From positions 1 to 64,000 of the forward strand of contig NZ_QRBE01000016.1 in assembly GCF_003363155.1 (NCBI RefSeq): a stretch of DNA of 64,000 nt, given 5' to 3'. This DNA is from Dyella monticola (GTDB taxonomy: Bacteria > Pseudomonadota > Gammaproteobacteria > Xanthomonadales > Rhodanobacteraceae). Position 1 is the first letter of the stretch; every line of letters starts with the position of its first letter. Shown piece by piece: positions 44,484-54,414 of this stretch. A program made the position numbers and the translations under genes. The notes beneath the pieces were generated by a model that was not told where the DNA came from, searched no databases, and saw only the letters and a program-made list of their open reading frames with translations.

Positions 44484-47435
44484 TCAACCTTTCTGTACGT
44501 TCGTCCAATGCGAAATCGGCGCGGGGCTTCCGAGCAGATAACCTTGCCCCATTTCGCATCCCATACTCACCAGCGTCTGCAGCTGCGCCTGCGTTTCGAT
44601 GCCTTCTGCAATCACTTGAATGTTGAGGGCGTGGGCCAACGCAAGAATCGCGGCAACAACGGTTGTGCTGTTGCTGCTGCCGGTCTTGTCCAGCTCTTGC
44701 ACAAACGCGCGGTCGATTTTCAGCATGCGCAGCGGCAGCGAGTGCAGGTAGCTCAAGGATGAGTAGCCAGTGCCGAAATCATCGAGCGCGGCACCGACGC
44801 CCGCAGTGCGCAGTCGCTCGAGCACGGCACGTACGCTTTCAGGGTTATCCAGCAATGCGCCTTCGGTCACTTCGGTAATCAGCCGGGAAGGCGCCAGGCC
44901 AGTGCGGTCGAGCATTTTCAGGACACGTGTATCGAAATCCGTGTGGCGCAGATGCAGGGCTGACACGTTGAACGTGATGAACATCTCGCTCGGCGCCTGC
45001 TGCGCCAGCAGCCTGCAGCTCACCTCGAACAGGCGCCAGTCGATCGCCTCGATCAGCCCGCTGTCTTCGGCGATCTTGACGAAATCGGAAGGGCGCAGCA
45101 AACCGCGTTGCGGATGATTCCAGCGGATCAGCGCTTCATAGCCCACGACGCGGCTGTCGCCAAGCCGGCAGATCGGTTGGAAATACGGCTCGAACTCGTT
45201 TTGCCGCAGCGCCTTGCGCAACTCGCTTTCCATGGCGAGCACGTCCACCATGCCTTTGGCCAGCGCTTCGTCGAATATGGCGAAGCGTTTGCGACCCAAT
45301 TCCTTGGCCTGATACAAGGCCATGTCCGCATCGCGAATCAGTTCGTCCGCATCCAGATAACTGGCGTCGCCACACGCAATGCCGACGCTTACTGAAGGTT
45401 CCAGTTCCTTGCCGGAAATGCGCAGCGGCGTGGCTACGGCTTGCAGTACGCGATCGGCAACGACGGTTGCGGTGAGGGTGTCTTCGATGTTTTCCAGCAG
45501 GATGGCGAATTCGTCACCGGAAAGACGCGCCACCATGTCCGGCTCGCGCACGTGCGTGAGCAAGCGCATGGCAACTGCCTTGAGAAATTCATCGCCGGCC
45601 AAGTGGCCGAGGCTGTCGTTGATCACCTTGAAGCGATCCACGTCAATGTAAAGCAGCGCGCAGCGGCGATTGGGGTCGCTTTGAATACGATTGAGCACGC
45701 GATCGAGCCGTTCGCGCAAATAGCCGCGATTTGGCAGCCCCGTGAGCGGGTCATGCATCACCTGATGATGCAACTGCTGCTGCATCTGCTCGCGACGTGC
45801 GATCTCGGCGCGTAGTTCGCGCGTGCGCTCTTCCACGCGATGTTCCAGACGCAAGTTGGCCAAATGCAATGCCGCGGCGGACCGGCGACGATAAATGCTG
45901 TTGGCGATTTGCAGCGCGACGAAGCCCAGTAGCTCCTGCTCGGGTGCGCCGTACGTGGCGCCGGAGTCGTAGCTCTGCACGGCCACCAGGCCAATGACGG
46001 CTTCGTCCACTTTCAATGGCACGCCGAGCCAGCATGATGACGGTTCGCCGATATGGTGCGGTATCACTTCGCCGGAGCGGCTCAGCGCCATGATGTCCTC
46101 GCGTGTACCGGACCAGGGCTGCCCGCGGCGCAACACGTATTCGCTCAAACCTCGTCCGATGGGGCGCGAGAGCTGGTGGCGGAGGCCGGCGTCCATGTAG
46201 TACGGAAATTCCAGCTTGGTCCGGTCGTCGCTGAGCAGCGCGATGAAAAAGTTCTTCGCGTCCACCAGGCCCCCGACAACGGTATGCACGCGTTCGTAGA
46301 AGGTGTTCTCGTCGATGTCGGCGGTGGCCAGTTGGGCGACCTGGAACAGTGCCTCCTGCAGGCGCTCGGCGCGATGTCTTTCGCGCACTTCCTGGCGCAG
46401 GCCACGATTGACCTCGGCCAACTCTACCGTGCGCTGGCGCACGCGCTGCTCAAGTTCGTCCTTGCTTTCCTTGCGTTCCAGCGCGGTGAGGATGTGATTG
46501 CCGACGAAGGAAAGCAGCGCGAGATCTTCGCGCGCATACACCAGGCCCGTGCCGTAACTTTGCACCACCAGCGCGCCTTGCACCTGGTTGTTGCGCAGCA
46601 TGGGCACGCCCAGCCAGTCATCGCTATCCGGGCCGGCAATGATCAGCGGGCCGTTGACCTGTTCCAGCAACTGTTCGTTGCTGCCCATCAGTGGCTTGCC
46701 TTGGGTCAGCAGATACCAGGTGAGTGTGTGCTTGCGCTCGTCCAGGTCTATGTCGCGGTTGGTCTCGGGCTGATCTTCGTCCTTGATGTCCGCGTAATAC
46801 AGAAACCGCATGGTTTGCGGTTCGGGGTCGTAGCGGACAATGAAGAAGTTCTCCGCATACATCAGCCCGCTGACGATGCGATGGATTTCGCGCAGCATGT
46901 CCGGCATGTCCAGATCCGAGCCGGAAAGCTCGGAGATCGAAAACAATGCACGCTGCAGGTTTTCCGAGTGCTCCAGCTGGCTGTGCGAATCGTAGAGTTC
47001 GGCCAGCTTTATCGTGTGATGCAGTTGGCGCACGCCCAGCTGCAGGTACGAGCCGATGCGGATGAGCAGGGACCGGGTCGAACCCTCCGCGGCCATGGTG
47101 AGCACCAGCACCACTTGCTGCTCTTTGAGCAGGGGGATGGCGTAGCGCCTGCTGTCAGCCGATACGCGCATGCCCTCGTCGGATTTCAAGGCCTCGCGCG
47201 CGAGTGCCAAATCTTCAGGGGCGGCGGCGAGCGTTTCGGCTAGCTGCGGCGCGTCCTGATGCTTCAGCATCAGGACGCTGGCCTTGACACAATACGGTTG
47301 CGACTGCGCCAGCGCCTCGATGAGCGCGCACACTTCGCCCGGTGTCTCCGCCTCCACCAGGCAACCGAGCCAAGCCGTGTTTTCAGGCTCATGTGGTGAT
47401 GCTGTAAGGATAGGAAGACTCAGGCTCATATCCAC
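44484..47435 (-). CDS. GAF-GAF-GGDEF-EAL cyclic-di-GMP protein
   Basis: 983 residues, no membrane helix. Two GAF-type sensor domains (about 165-330 and 360-510; each with WLGVP and a Q/SYGTG or QSYDSG strand) are joined by coiled coils (RVRQRTVELAEVNRGLRQEVRERHR). The GGDEF domain has SGDEF in place of GGDEF (about 639-643), so cyclase activity is uncertain, though some SGDEF/AGDEF enzymes work. The EAL domain looks intact (EALIRW near 764, TEVTEG, DDFGTGYSS, KIDRAF, EGIET), so phosphodiesterase activity is likely. It probably lowers c-di-GMP in response to a small ligand bound by the GAF domains. Confidence 0.9.
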   Translation of the reverse strand: MDMSLSLPILTASPHEPENTAWLGCLVEAETPGEVCALIEALAQSQPYCVKASVLMLKHQDAPQLAETLAAAPEDLALAREALKSDEGMRVSADSRRYAIPLLKEQQVVLVLTMAAEGSTRSLLIRIGSYLQLGVRQLHHTIKLAELYDSHSQLEHSENLQRALFSISELSGSDLDMPDMLREIHRIVSGLMYAENFFIVRYDPEPQTMRFLYYADIKDEDQPETNRDIDLDERKHTLTWYLLTQGKPLMGSNEQLLEQVNGPLIIAGPDSDDWLGVPMLRNNQVQGALVVQSYGTGLVYAREDLALLSFVGNHILTALERKESKDELEQRVRQRTVELAEVNRGLRQEVRERHRAERLQEALFQVAQLATADIDENTFYERVHTVVGGLVDAKNFFIALLSDDRTKLEFPYYMDAGLRHQLSRPIGRGLSEYVLRRGQPWSGTREDIMALSRSGEVIPHHIGEPSSCWLGVPLKVDEAVIGLVAVQSYDSGATYGAPEQELLGFVALQIANSIYRRRSAAALHLANLRLEHRVEERTRELRAEIARREQMQQQLHHQVMHDPLTGLPNRGYLRERLDRVLNRIQSDPNRRCALLYIDVDRFKVINDSLGHLAGDEFLKAVAMRLLTHVREPDMVARLSGDEFAILLENIEDTLTATVVADRVLQAVATPLRISGKELEPSVSVGIACGDASYLDADELIRDADMALYQAKELGRKRFAIFDEALAKGMVDVLAMESELRKALRQNEFEPYFQPICRLGDSRVVGYEALIRWNHPQRGLLRPSDFVKIAEDSGLIEAIDWRLFEVSCRLLAQQAPSEMFITFNVSALHLRHTDFDTRVLKMLDRTGLAPSRLITEVTEGALLDNPESVRAVLERLRTAGVGAALDDFGTGYSSLSYLHSLPLRMLKIDRAFVQELDKTGSSNSTTVVAAILALAHALNIQVIAEGIETQAQLQTLVSMGCEMGQGYLLGSPAPISHWTNVQKG

Positions 47436-47775
47436 CCAATCTGCCGCTATGGCGAACCTATCAACGAGGACATGCAGTGCAAGAAACGTGAACCCCTGAC
47501 GGTTATGAAGCGATGCTGCAGCAGCTTTGTCAATGTATCGACTAAACCGCTGATGTCTTTAAGGAATGCGTGCTGCTGCCGACACTGACATCGGCAAGCC
47601 ACGCTAGCAAGCCTTAACTGCATATTGCGCAAGGCTTTCGAAACCGTAGTTGGATTCAGAGTGGGGTATGCGGGGTGGTTTCTCCGTGACTTTAGGCATG
47701 TATCGACCGGCGGTACTTTGGTTGAGCATGGCCGGCTCAGGACTCACCAGGCCTTAAGGACAAAAGGGGATGGGC
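47436..47775. other. Intergenic stretch between divergent genes
   Basis: 340 bases between the GAF-GGDEF-EAL gene and the lipoprotein gene. No gene, terminator or repeat could be supported. It must contain both promoters. Confidence 0.5.
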
Positions 47776-48186
47776 ATGAACAAGGTTGTTGTTGCGGCCC
47801 TGGCTGCGACGCTGTTGGCAGGATGCGCCACTACGGCGCACACATTCAATCCGGCGACCGTTGCCACCTTTCAACCGGGCATAACCACCGTTGCGCAGGC
47901 CGAGGCCGCCTTGGGTGCGCCGTTCCAATCCACGCGCATGCCCGATGGCAGTCAGCAATTGCAGTACACGAGCAAGCATGAGGAATTGGCCGGCGATGGC
48001 ACGCCGACCACCGGCTCGAAAATTCCCAAGCGCATCGAAACGATGGTGTCCACCATGCTCGTCTTCGATGCGAGCGGGCATTTCGTGAAGACTTGGTCGA
48101 ACTCGAAGACGAAGAGCACGACCTGGCCGAGCGACCTGGGGCATATCGACAGCGGCGAAATCGGGCGCAACAACGGCGGTGGTTAG
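47776..48186 (+). CDS. BamE/SmpA-like lipoprotein
   Basis: About 136 residues. Lipoprotein signal MNKVVVAALAATLLAGC with lipobox LAGC. The segment FQPGITTVAQAEAALGAPFQSTRMPDGSQQLQY fits the SmpA/OmlA/BamE fold (G-x-T-x2-x-V...LG.P). It lacks the length and position of true BamE and is one of the paralogues common in these bacteria. Probably anchored in the outer membrane facing the periplasm. The ATG at 47776 follows AGGGGATGGGC; the ATG six bases earlier is an alternative. Confidence 0.78.
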   Translation: MNKVVVAALAATLLAGCATTAHTFNPATVATFQPGITTVAQAEAALGAPFQSTRMPDGSQQLQYTSKHEELAGDGTPTTGSKIPKRIETMVSTMLVFDASGHFVKTWSNSKTKSTTWPSDLGHIDSGEIGRNNGGG

Positions 48187-48223
48187 GGATGACGCGCACC
48201 GGAACGGTCCCGGCGCCCCCAAC

Positions 48224-48616
48224 TCACTGGTCCGTCACCACCGTGCCTTGGTGGTACACGATTTTCCAATCCTGCGCGGTGCGGCGCCATAAGGTGGCGC
48301 GGCGTGTAACGCGCCCGCCCTGCCTGAGCGTATAGGTAAGCAGATAATTGGCCGAAGCGATTTCCATGCAATGGAAGTCGCTCGTTTCCCAATGGTCTTC
48401 GAACGGTTGCCGGTAGCGTTCTTCTAGCACGTCGAGCACGTATTGGCGGCTGTAGCGCCGGCCGGACGCACCCACTTCCCAATAGTCGGGTTCGGTCATG
48501 GCCTCGAAATCGCCCCGGGTGATGCCGAATTCCGGTCGATGGAAAATTGGCTCGCGGCGGGTGAGTTCTTCAAGAACAGGCAGCAGTTCAGGCGCGGTGA
48601 TGAGGTTGGGTTCCAT
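48224..48616 (-). CDS. NTF2-like (DUF4440-type) protein
   Basis: About 130 residues. The fold is suggested by the N-terminal helix ELLPVLEELTRREPIFHRPE, DFEAMTEPDYWEVGASGRRYSRQYVLDVLEERY and the C-terminal strands TRRATLWRRTAQDWKIVYHQGT, typical of DUF4440/SnoaL-like proteins. No catalytic residues can be assigned. The ATG at 48616 opens the conserved part; the longer frame would start in unrelated sequence. Confidence 0.75.
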   Translation of the reverse strand: MEPNLITAPELLPVLEELTRREPIFHRPEFGITRGDFEAMTEPDYWEVGASGRRYSRQYVLDVLEERYRQPFEDHWETSDFHCMEIASANYLLTYTLRQGGRVTRRATLWRRTAQDWKIVYHQGTVVTDQ

Positions 48617-48707
48617 GTCGGGGGCCGCGGACAAACACCTCGCAAGCATACCGCCGCAGCCACCGTTGGCCCTCTCCGGCCGGAGAGGGCACTGGCTTGC
48701 ACGTCGT

Positions 48708-49733
48708 TCAAACCGGCGGTGGATTGCGTTCGCCAAAACCGCGCTGATGCCAATAGGGATACACGGGCGTCACATCGCTGGCGGCGTCGAGCTTGGCCAT
48801 CTGCTCAGGGGAGAGATCCCAGCCCACCGCACCCAGGTTCTGCCGCAATTGCTCTTCGTTGCGCGCGCCGATCACCACGGTGGACACGGTGGGACGCTGC
48901 AACAGCCATTTCAGCGCGATCTGCGGCACGCTCTTGCCGGTTTCCTTGGCAACGTCGTCGAGGGCATCCACCACGCGATAGAGATACTCGTCCTCGATCT
49001 GCGGACCGGCGTCAGCGGTTTTGTGCAGGCGACTGGTGGCAGGCAGCGGCTGGCCGCGCCGGAGCTTGCCCGTGAGGCGCCCCCAGCCCAGCGGGCTCCA
49101 CACGACCGTGCCGACGCCTTGGTCCAGTGCGAGTGGCATCAGCTCCCATTCGAAATCGCGACCGACGAGCGAGTAATACGCCTGATTGGCGACATAACGC
49201 GTGTAACCATAGCGATCGGCCACGGCAAGCGATTTCATCAGGTGCCAACCAGAGAAATTGGATACGCCCAGATAGCGGATCTTGCCCGCACGCACCAGGT
49301 CATCCAGGGTGGAGAGTGTTTCTTCCACCGGTGTCATGGCATCGAAGCCGTGCAACTGAAACAGGTCGATGTAATCGGTGCCCAGGCGCTTGAGCGCTGC
49401 ATCGATGGCGTTGATGAGGTGATAGCGCGACGAACCCACGCTATTGGGCTGATCATCGAAACGGAACGTGGCCTTGGTGGAGATCAGCACCTGATCGCGA
49501 CGCCCTTTGATGGCTTCGCCCAGAATCGATTCGGCCGCGCCCTTGGAGTAGACATCGGCGGTATCGAACATGTTGACGCCGGCATCCAGGCAGATATCTA
49601 CCAGCTTGCGTGCCTCGGCGACATCGGTATTACCCCATGCGCCGAAGAACTCACCTTTGCCGCCGAACGTGCCGGTTCCAAAACTCAATACCGGTACCTT
49701 GAAACCCGATGCGCCCAGACGTCGATATTCCAT
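48708..49733 (-). CDS. Aldo/keto reductase
   Basis: 341 residues. The AKR barrel shows the catalytic Asp and Tyr in FDTADVYSKGAAES, the Lys in LISTKATF, the His in LFQLHGFD, and the C-terminal NADPH motif VIGARNEEQLRQNLGAVGW. It resembles the YajO/Gfo-like AKR subfamily (MEYRRLGASGFKVPVLSFGT start). It reduces aldehydes or ketones with NADPH; the physiological substrate is unknown. It lies 91 bases upstream of the NTF2-like gene on the same strand. Confidence 0.92.
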   Translation of the reverse strand: MEYRRLGASGFKVPVLSFGTGTFGGKGEFFGAWGNTDVAEARKLVDICLDAGVNMFDTADVYSKGAAESILGEAIKGRRDQVLISTKATFRFDDQPNSVGSSRYHLINAIDAALKRLGTDYIDLFQLHGFDAMTPVEETLSTLDDLVRAGKIRYLGVSNFSGWHLMKSLAVADRYGYTRYVANQAYYSLVGRDFEWELMPLALDQGVGTVVWSPLGWGRLTGKLRRGQPLPATSRLHKTADAGPQIEDEYLYRVVDALDDVAKETGKSVPQIALKWLLQRPTVSTVVIGARNEEQLRQNLGAVGWDLSPEQMAKLDAASDVTPVYPYWHQRGFGERNPPPV

Positions 49734-50020
49734 ACAAGCATCCTCGTGTTTGTTTAGATAGATGATGAAACCGATCCGCTAACGTCGGTTCAGTAACGTG
49801 AGAAAGCAACCATCGCCGGAATGACCACGGAGCATCAGGCAACGAATCCGGCTGATCGGGTAGGGCGCCACGATAAACCAATGCACAGTAAGAGCGCATG
49901 AAAATGCGCGATCCATGCCAAGAACGTGAGCAGAAAACATGGCACTATCGAAAAAATAGGACGACGCACATAGGGTTTTCCAGACGGAGATCCGGCGCCG
50001 GCCAGTCGCCGAGGTTGCTC

Positions 50021-52030
50021 ATGGAAAAGCCGCGTCGTATTGCGCAAAACGTCATCCCCTTCCCAGACCTGTGTTCTGCCCTGCTGTTGCTGGTGGCGTT
50101 GCTGACAACGGCAGTGGCTCGTGCAGATACGCTTGATCCCTCGACGCTGGCCAAGGTACGGGCGGCCACCTTTGAAGTGGTGATGGCCAAGCCTGTCCAC
50201 GATCCGCTTACGTATGCAAAGCCATTGCCGCTCGATCTGCTGCCATACCAGGAGCGCAACGACAAGTTCTATTCCGTAGGTACTGCATTCGCCATCGGCC
50301 ACAATCGTTACGTAACCGCCGGTCACGTGATTGCACTGGCACTGCACAGTTTGTGGGGGCCGCCCGCACTGCGCGATGGCAGCGGCCATGTGTATGCCAT
50401 CGACAGCATCGAGAGCTATGCATCCGATCGCGACTTCGTGGTTTTCTCCCTTGCCAACAACCCGTCAACCGCACCGCTGGAAGCGAATACACATCCGGTG
50501 CTCAATCAGCCCATTTATGCGGTAGGCGATGCGTTGGGGGAGGGCATCGTGGTGCGCGATGGCCTCTACACGTCAGATACGCCGGAAGATCAAGATGGAC
50601 GATGGAAATGGATACGCTTCTCCGCAGCCGCATCACCCGGCAATAGCGGCGGACCACTGCTCGACAAAAGCGGCAAAGTGATCGGCGTGGTGTTGGCCAA
50701 ATCGCCTAACGAGAATCTCAACTACGCGCTGCCCATTGCGGAATTACTCAACGCGCCGAAAAACCAGGGGGTGTTCAACGTACGCAATGCCTACGGCCTG
50801 CCGATCATGGACACGCAGGTCACCGGTACTTACAGCACCAGCTTCAGCTTGCCGTTGAGTCTGGCCGATTTCATCACCAAGCTCGAACAAGTGCACGATG
50901 CTCACTTCCAGGCGCAACGGGATGCATTGTTGAAGCAGGAAGCGCCCAATCTGTTTCCGAATGGAGCGGGCGCCGAGCGCATCCTGCATGCGGTGGCTCC
51001 GTTGAACATCGTGCCGGAACTGATTGTGCGCACGCAGGATGGATCCTGGCATGGAAGCGTGCAAAAAGGGTCCGCATTTCCGCTGCCCGATGGTGCGCAA
51101 GTGAGCACCGGTCACGCGGGGGCCGTCATCTTCTTCCATGTCCGCCGACCTGATCATCTTGCTGCGACCAGCTATTACGACAAACCCAAGTTGCTGATGG
51201 ATACCATGCTCGCGACAGGGTTCAGCACGCGTGCCATCGGCACCGAAAAAATCAATATCACTTCCATGGGTGAGCCGGCGCAGACCATTCGCCACCTGGA
51301 TGCATGGGGCCGCCCGTGGCGCATCGACATCTGGCCGATTCCATTCGGCAATACCTATGCAATCACTACATCGCTTGCGGTGCCAGACGGTTATGTCGTG
51401 ATCTTTAACTATGCAGCCGCTCCGGATAAGCAGACGCGCATCGGCGACCTGGAGACCATCACCGACTTCGTGAGCGTTGCCTACAGCGGCACGCTGCGCC
51501 AATGGCAGGAATATCTGAGTAACCAGGCATTACTGCCCGCCTCACTGAAAGATGCAAAGCTCGATGTGAACTATGGCAGCACCTTTGCGTACGCCTCCAA
51601 TCACATCAAACTCGCTTTCACGTCGAAGGTGCAGAAGATCGCTCCGGATAGCACGCTCAGGCTTGGCTTTGCGTTCTTCAAAAACCAAAGCCACCCGACG
51701 CTGGATGTGGCGGACGTTCGCGTAAAACCGCAAGACGGTGGCCCTGACCGCATCAATGTTCGCCGTGTCATCCAGCCGGCCGAGGATATGAGCGAGCAGT
51801 CCAAACAGGAGTGGCAGAAATATGCACTCGCCAAACATCCCTATGATGGCGTGGCCTATGTCGACAACGACGTGGCCTCCATTGCGAAGGTGCTCAAACC
51901 CACGCATGAGCGGTCGGATGTGCTCTATAGCGCATTCCTCGGTGTCGAAGGCAATCAATCGGCTGATGTGATGAAGACCAAGCTTGATCAGATCGTAAGT
52001 GGTTTGCAGATTAACGATACTGATTATTGA
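50021..52030 (+). CDS. Exported trypsin-like serine protease with a long unknown C-terminal region
   Basis: About 669 residues. The signal peptide runs to about VARA (residue 35). The N-terminal 220 residues form a trypsin-like domain with His 102 (VTAGHVI), Asp 138 (ASDRDFVVFSL) and Ser 209 (SPGNSGGPLLD), so the triad is complete. The remaining 400 or so residues match nothing I know; they have repeated beta-prone segments and no PDZ domain, unlike HtrA. It is probably a periplasmic or surface protease. The ATG at 50021 is chosen for the signal peptide; the frame is open upstream to 49898. Confidence 0.82.
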   Translation: MEKPRRIAQNVIPFPDLCSALLLLVALLTTAVARADTLDPSTLAKVRAATFEVVMAKPVHDPLTYAKPLPLDLLPYQERNDKFYSVGTAFAIGHNRYVTAGHVIALALHSLWGPPALRDGSGHVYAIDSIESYASDRDFVVFSLANNPSTAPLEANTHPVLNQPIYAVGDALGEGIVVRDGLYTSDTPEDQDGRWKWIRFSAAASPGNSGGPLLDKSGKVIGVVLAKSPNENLNYALPIAELLNAPKNQGVFNVRNAYGLPIMDTQVTGTYSTSFSLPLSLADFITKLEQVHDAHFQAQRDALLKQEAPNLFPNGAGAERILHAVAPLNIVPELIVRTQDGSWHGSVQKGSAFPLPDGAQVSTGHAGAVIFFHVRRPDHLAATSYYDKPKLLMDTMLATGFSTRAIGTEKINITSMGEPAQTIRHLDAWGRPWRIDIWPIPFGNTYAITTSLAVPDGYVVIFNYAAAPDKQTRIGDLETITDFVSVAYSGTLRQWQEYLSNQALLPASLKDAKLDVNYGSTFAYASNHIKLAFTSKVQKIAPDSTLRLGFAFFKNQSHPTLDVADVRVKPQDGGPDRINVRRVIQPAEDMSEQSKQEWQKYALAKHPYDGVAYVDNDVASIAKVLKPTHERSDVLYSAFLGVEGNQSADVMKTKLDQIVSGLQINDTDY

Positions 52031-52238
52031 TTAGGGGGCGTATCGAGTTATTGATTAAGGGGTGTATCGGGCTTGCCAAACGTGTCCATCTACCTTCGCC
52101 GGAATGACATCCTCAAAAAGATGAGGTCTCGAAACGTAGGGCGATTGGGTCACATACACGTATAGACGGTGACACGATGTATAACTTGCCAATGCCATCC
52201 AACCACACGAACAACAGTCACCTGCACCAGGAGACATT

Positions 52239-52481
52239 ATGCCCACCACCGCCTCGACCGATGCCGACATCATCCACGACGCATACGCCGAAAAACTGAA
52301 AACCCTCTACGACACCTTGTTCCTTGCCCTGGTCCAGACGCCTGACAACCCTGGGCCGGCCAAGGATGCATTCGTCCGAGGCGTAGTGCTTGCACGTACC
52401 GTTCGCGACATGGCCATCAACGCACTGCCCGCCGATGGCACGCCGGCACCGAAGCCGTTTCATGAGATGACTAAAGGGTGA
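52239..52481 (+). CDS. Small hypothetical protein
   Basis: 80 residues with a strong ribosome-binding site (CAGGAGACATT) before the ATG. The sequence is helical and acidic (DADIIHDAYAEKLKTLYDTLFLAL), without signal or membrane segments. Not recognised. It converges with an exported hypothetical gene. Confidence 0.65.
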   Translation: MPTTASTDADIIHDAYAEKLKTLYDTLFLALVQTPDNPGPAKDAFVRGVVLARTVRDMAINALPADGTPAPKPFHEMTKG

Positions 52482-52504
52482 TGTGCGCGAACTGCGCGGC
52501 CGGT

Positions 52505-52882
52505 TCAGTGCTTGGGTGAAACGGGTGCGATATCGTCAGCCATCATCCATGAAATGTCCGGCGGCATGTTAGGGCTGTCGGCAATAGCGACGGATATTTC
52601 CACTAACTTCTCAAAGCCGGAAGGGGCCTGAATGGTCTCGCGGCTCAGCACCGAAAACGAAACGGTCGGCGACACCGGCATGCAATTGCCTTGCACCATC
52701 AAGGCGTGGATCTGCGGATCGTTGGGATTGTGTTTTATGGCATCGATTAATGTCGGTATGACGGTCTTGTCTTTGCAGGCCATTTGCGAGCCGGCCGTCG
52801 TCGCATGAAAAAGCGTATTTGCATGGGCGCCAGGGCTTACCAACAGCATGGCAGTCGCAATAGAAGCTATTTTTGCCTTCAT
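52505..52882 (-). CDS. Exported hypothetical protein
   Basis: 125 residues. Signal peptide MKAKIASIATAMLLVSPGAHA, then a mature protein with two cysteines (ACKDK, GNCMP) that may form a disulfide. No known motif. GGAGAGCTG lies just upstream of the ATG. Periplasmic by prediction; function unknown. Confidence 0.7.
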   Translation of the reverse strand: MKAKIASIATAMLLVSPGAHANTLFHATTAGSQMACKDKTVIPTLIDAIKHNPNDPQIHALMVQGNCMPVSPTVSFSVLSRETIQAPSGFEKLVEISVAIADSPNMPPDISWMMADDIAPVSPKH

Positions 52883-53576
52883 AATCAGCTCTCCCCGATG
52901 TCCTTAATATTTTGACTCCATTATTTATGGTCAGTCAATTTGCGAGAAGAGGCGGATATTTTTGCAGGCTGCTATCAATCTAATACATCTCGCCTATTTA
53001 AATGGATAAAGAAAGGGCGTCGTAATATCTCTCGAGTGCGGCATATAAAAAGATATTTGTTTCAATACATCGAGCTGCTGTTGCCCGGCAGCGCGATGAA
53101 TGGCGCACCCTCGATTTTGCGTACTCCAGTCCCGTATGGGCCACAGTTTCCAATGATGCTGGGGCATGGGATGAACCAGAAGCGTGTAGTAGAAGGGTTG
53201 TGCAGGCCTTGGACGAGAGTGTTCGTATCCCTGGCCGACAAGAAATAGAACCTGCACTTTGAAGAGCGGGTGTTGGCTTCTTAGGCCTATATGTCGAATA
53301 ACCCGACCAGGCTTTTATTTCACGGACTCTTCACGCATCTGGATGCTCTCCTATCCCGCGAGAGCTCATAGATGGCTCGGGTAGTGACAGTCATGGACTG
53401 GCCAGTGGTTTAGGCCAAACGCGCACAGGGGGCTGTGGCGTGACGGTAGCAAATCCATTCGAGTGTGCTGACACCTTGATAGACGCATCGAGGGAGATCG
53501 GCTGTTGCCGGAAGATAAGCAATTGGGCCTATATTCGAGGGGTGGGGTCGAGCTTTATTAGCACTGGGGGAGCGAC
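52883..53576. other. Long AT-richer gap, no confident gene
   Basis: 694 bases with visibly lower GC than the flanks. Overlapping frames on the two strands (52940-53248 plus, 52994-53257 minus) have neither ribosome-binding site nor recognisable product. It may be a remnant of an insertion. The start of the accessory block lies here or just before. Confidence 0.45.
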
Positions 53577-54227
53577 ATGAGTGGAATACTTGATGTACTG
53601 GATGGTTGGAAGGATCTGATAGTCAAAGTCTTTGGCGAGTATCCCCTGGCCGCATCCCTTGTGACTTTGGCTGCGGTGCCAGTTTGGCTCCAATTTCAAA
53701 ACAAGGTATATCGAGGAAAAACGGTAGCCAACACGTTGCTCGTATTGTTGGGTTGGGCCATTGTCGTTCCCATTCTTGGCGTTCTCCTCTGGCTTCTGGG
53801 GGAGCTGTGGGACATCGTCAAGGCCGTTGTTCCTACCGCAGCAAGCTTCGTAGGTTCGATCTTCTCTATTTACCAGCATCATCCCTACGTGGTTATCGCG
53901 CTTGTTTGCATGGCCATCCCGGCGTATTTCGCATGGAAGCGCTGGCGGCCCAGGTTTCTTCCAAACCGCACGGTGCGTGTGCTTTGCCTGGCTGCGGCAG
54001 TGATCGTCGTTGCAAATATCGTGAGCCCAATCATTCCTGATTCGCAAACGAAATCCGAACCCGTTAAAGAGGTGGCATCGACGGCGCCCTCGTCACCGGC
54101 CAGTGATCCAAGTCGAAGTGGCGCGAAGCAAACGACCTCTAAACCTGGCGAAGGAAGTGAGCCTCACTCTTCTTCGTCGATACATACCGTACCGAGTGCA
54201 AGCACAGCCCCTTCGACCAACAAGTAG
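53577..54227 (+). CDS. Membrane protein of unknown function with Ser/Pro-rich tail
   Basis: 216 residues. Four hydrophobic helices are predicted (about 21-39, 49-77, 100-119 and 132-152), followed by a 65-residue low-complexity tail rich in Ser, Thr, Pro and Lys (TAPSSPASDPSRSG and similar). GGGGGAGCGAC precedes the ATG. No family recognised. Genes on both sides are unrelated. Confidence 0.65.
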   Translation: MSGILDVLDGWKDLIVKVFGEYPLAASLVTLAAVPVWLQFQNKVYRGKTVANTLLVLLGWAIVVPILGVLLWLLGELWDIVKAVVPTAASFVGSIFSIYQHHPYVVIALVCMAIPAYFAWKRWRPRFLPNRTVRVLCLAAAVIVVANIVSPIIPDSQTKSEPVKEVASTAPSSPASDPSRSGAKQTTSKPGEGSEPHSSSSIHTVPSASTAPSTNK

Positions 54228-54370
54228 GGAAAACGGTTGTGCCCAGCTAAATCAGTGGACGTGACCTTGGCTTCGGTCATGGTGTCCAACCCTAATCGCT
54301 CAAACACTTGGTTCAACGCGCAGCCCAGCGCAGCGGCCGTTAATGGCGCTGTATCCGATCAATGCACAGT

Positions 54371-54390
54371 ACGCCCGTTGACGCGGGCGT
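54371..54390 (+). terminator. Short stem-loop before the GH18 gene
   Basis: ACGCCCG, TTGACG, CGGGCGT then TCCTTT: a 7-bp stem 25 bases upstream of the start. Either the end of the preceding transcript or a leader structure. Confidence 0.4.
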
Positions 54391-54414
54391 TCCTTTAGAC
54401 GAAAGGAGAGCGTC

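Noticed and set aside
52940-53248. 102-codon plus-strand frame
   Set aside because: No ribosome-binding site, no recognisable product, and an equally long frame overlaps it on the other strand.
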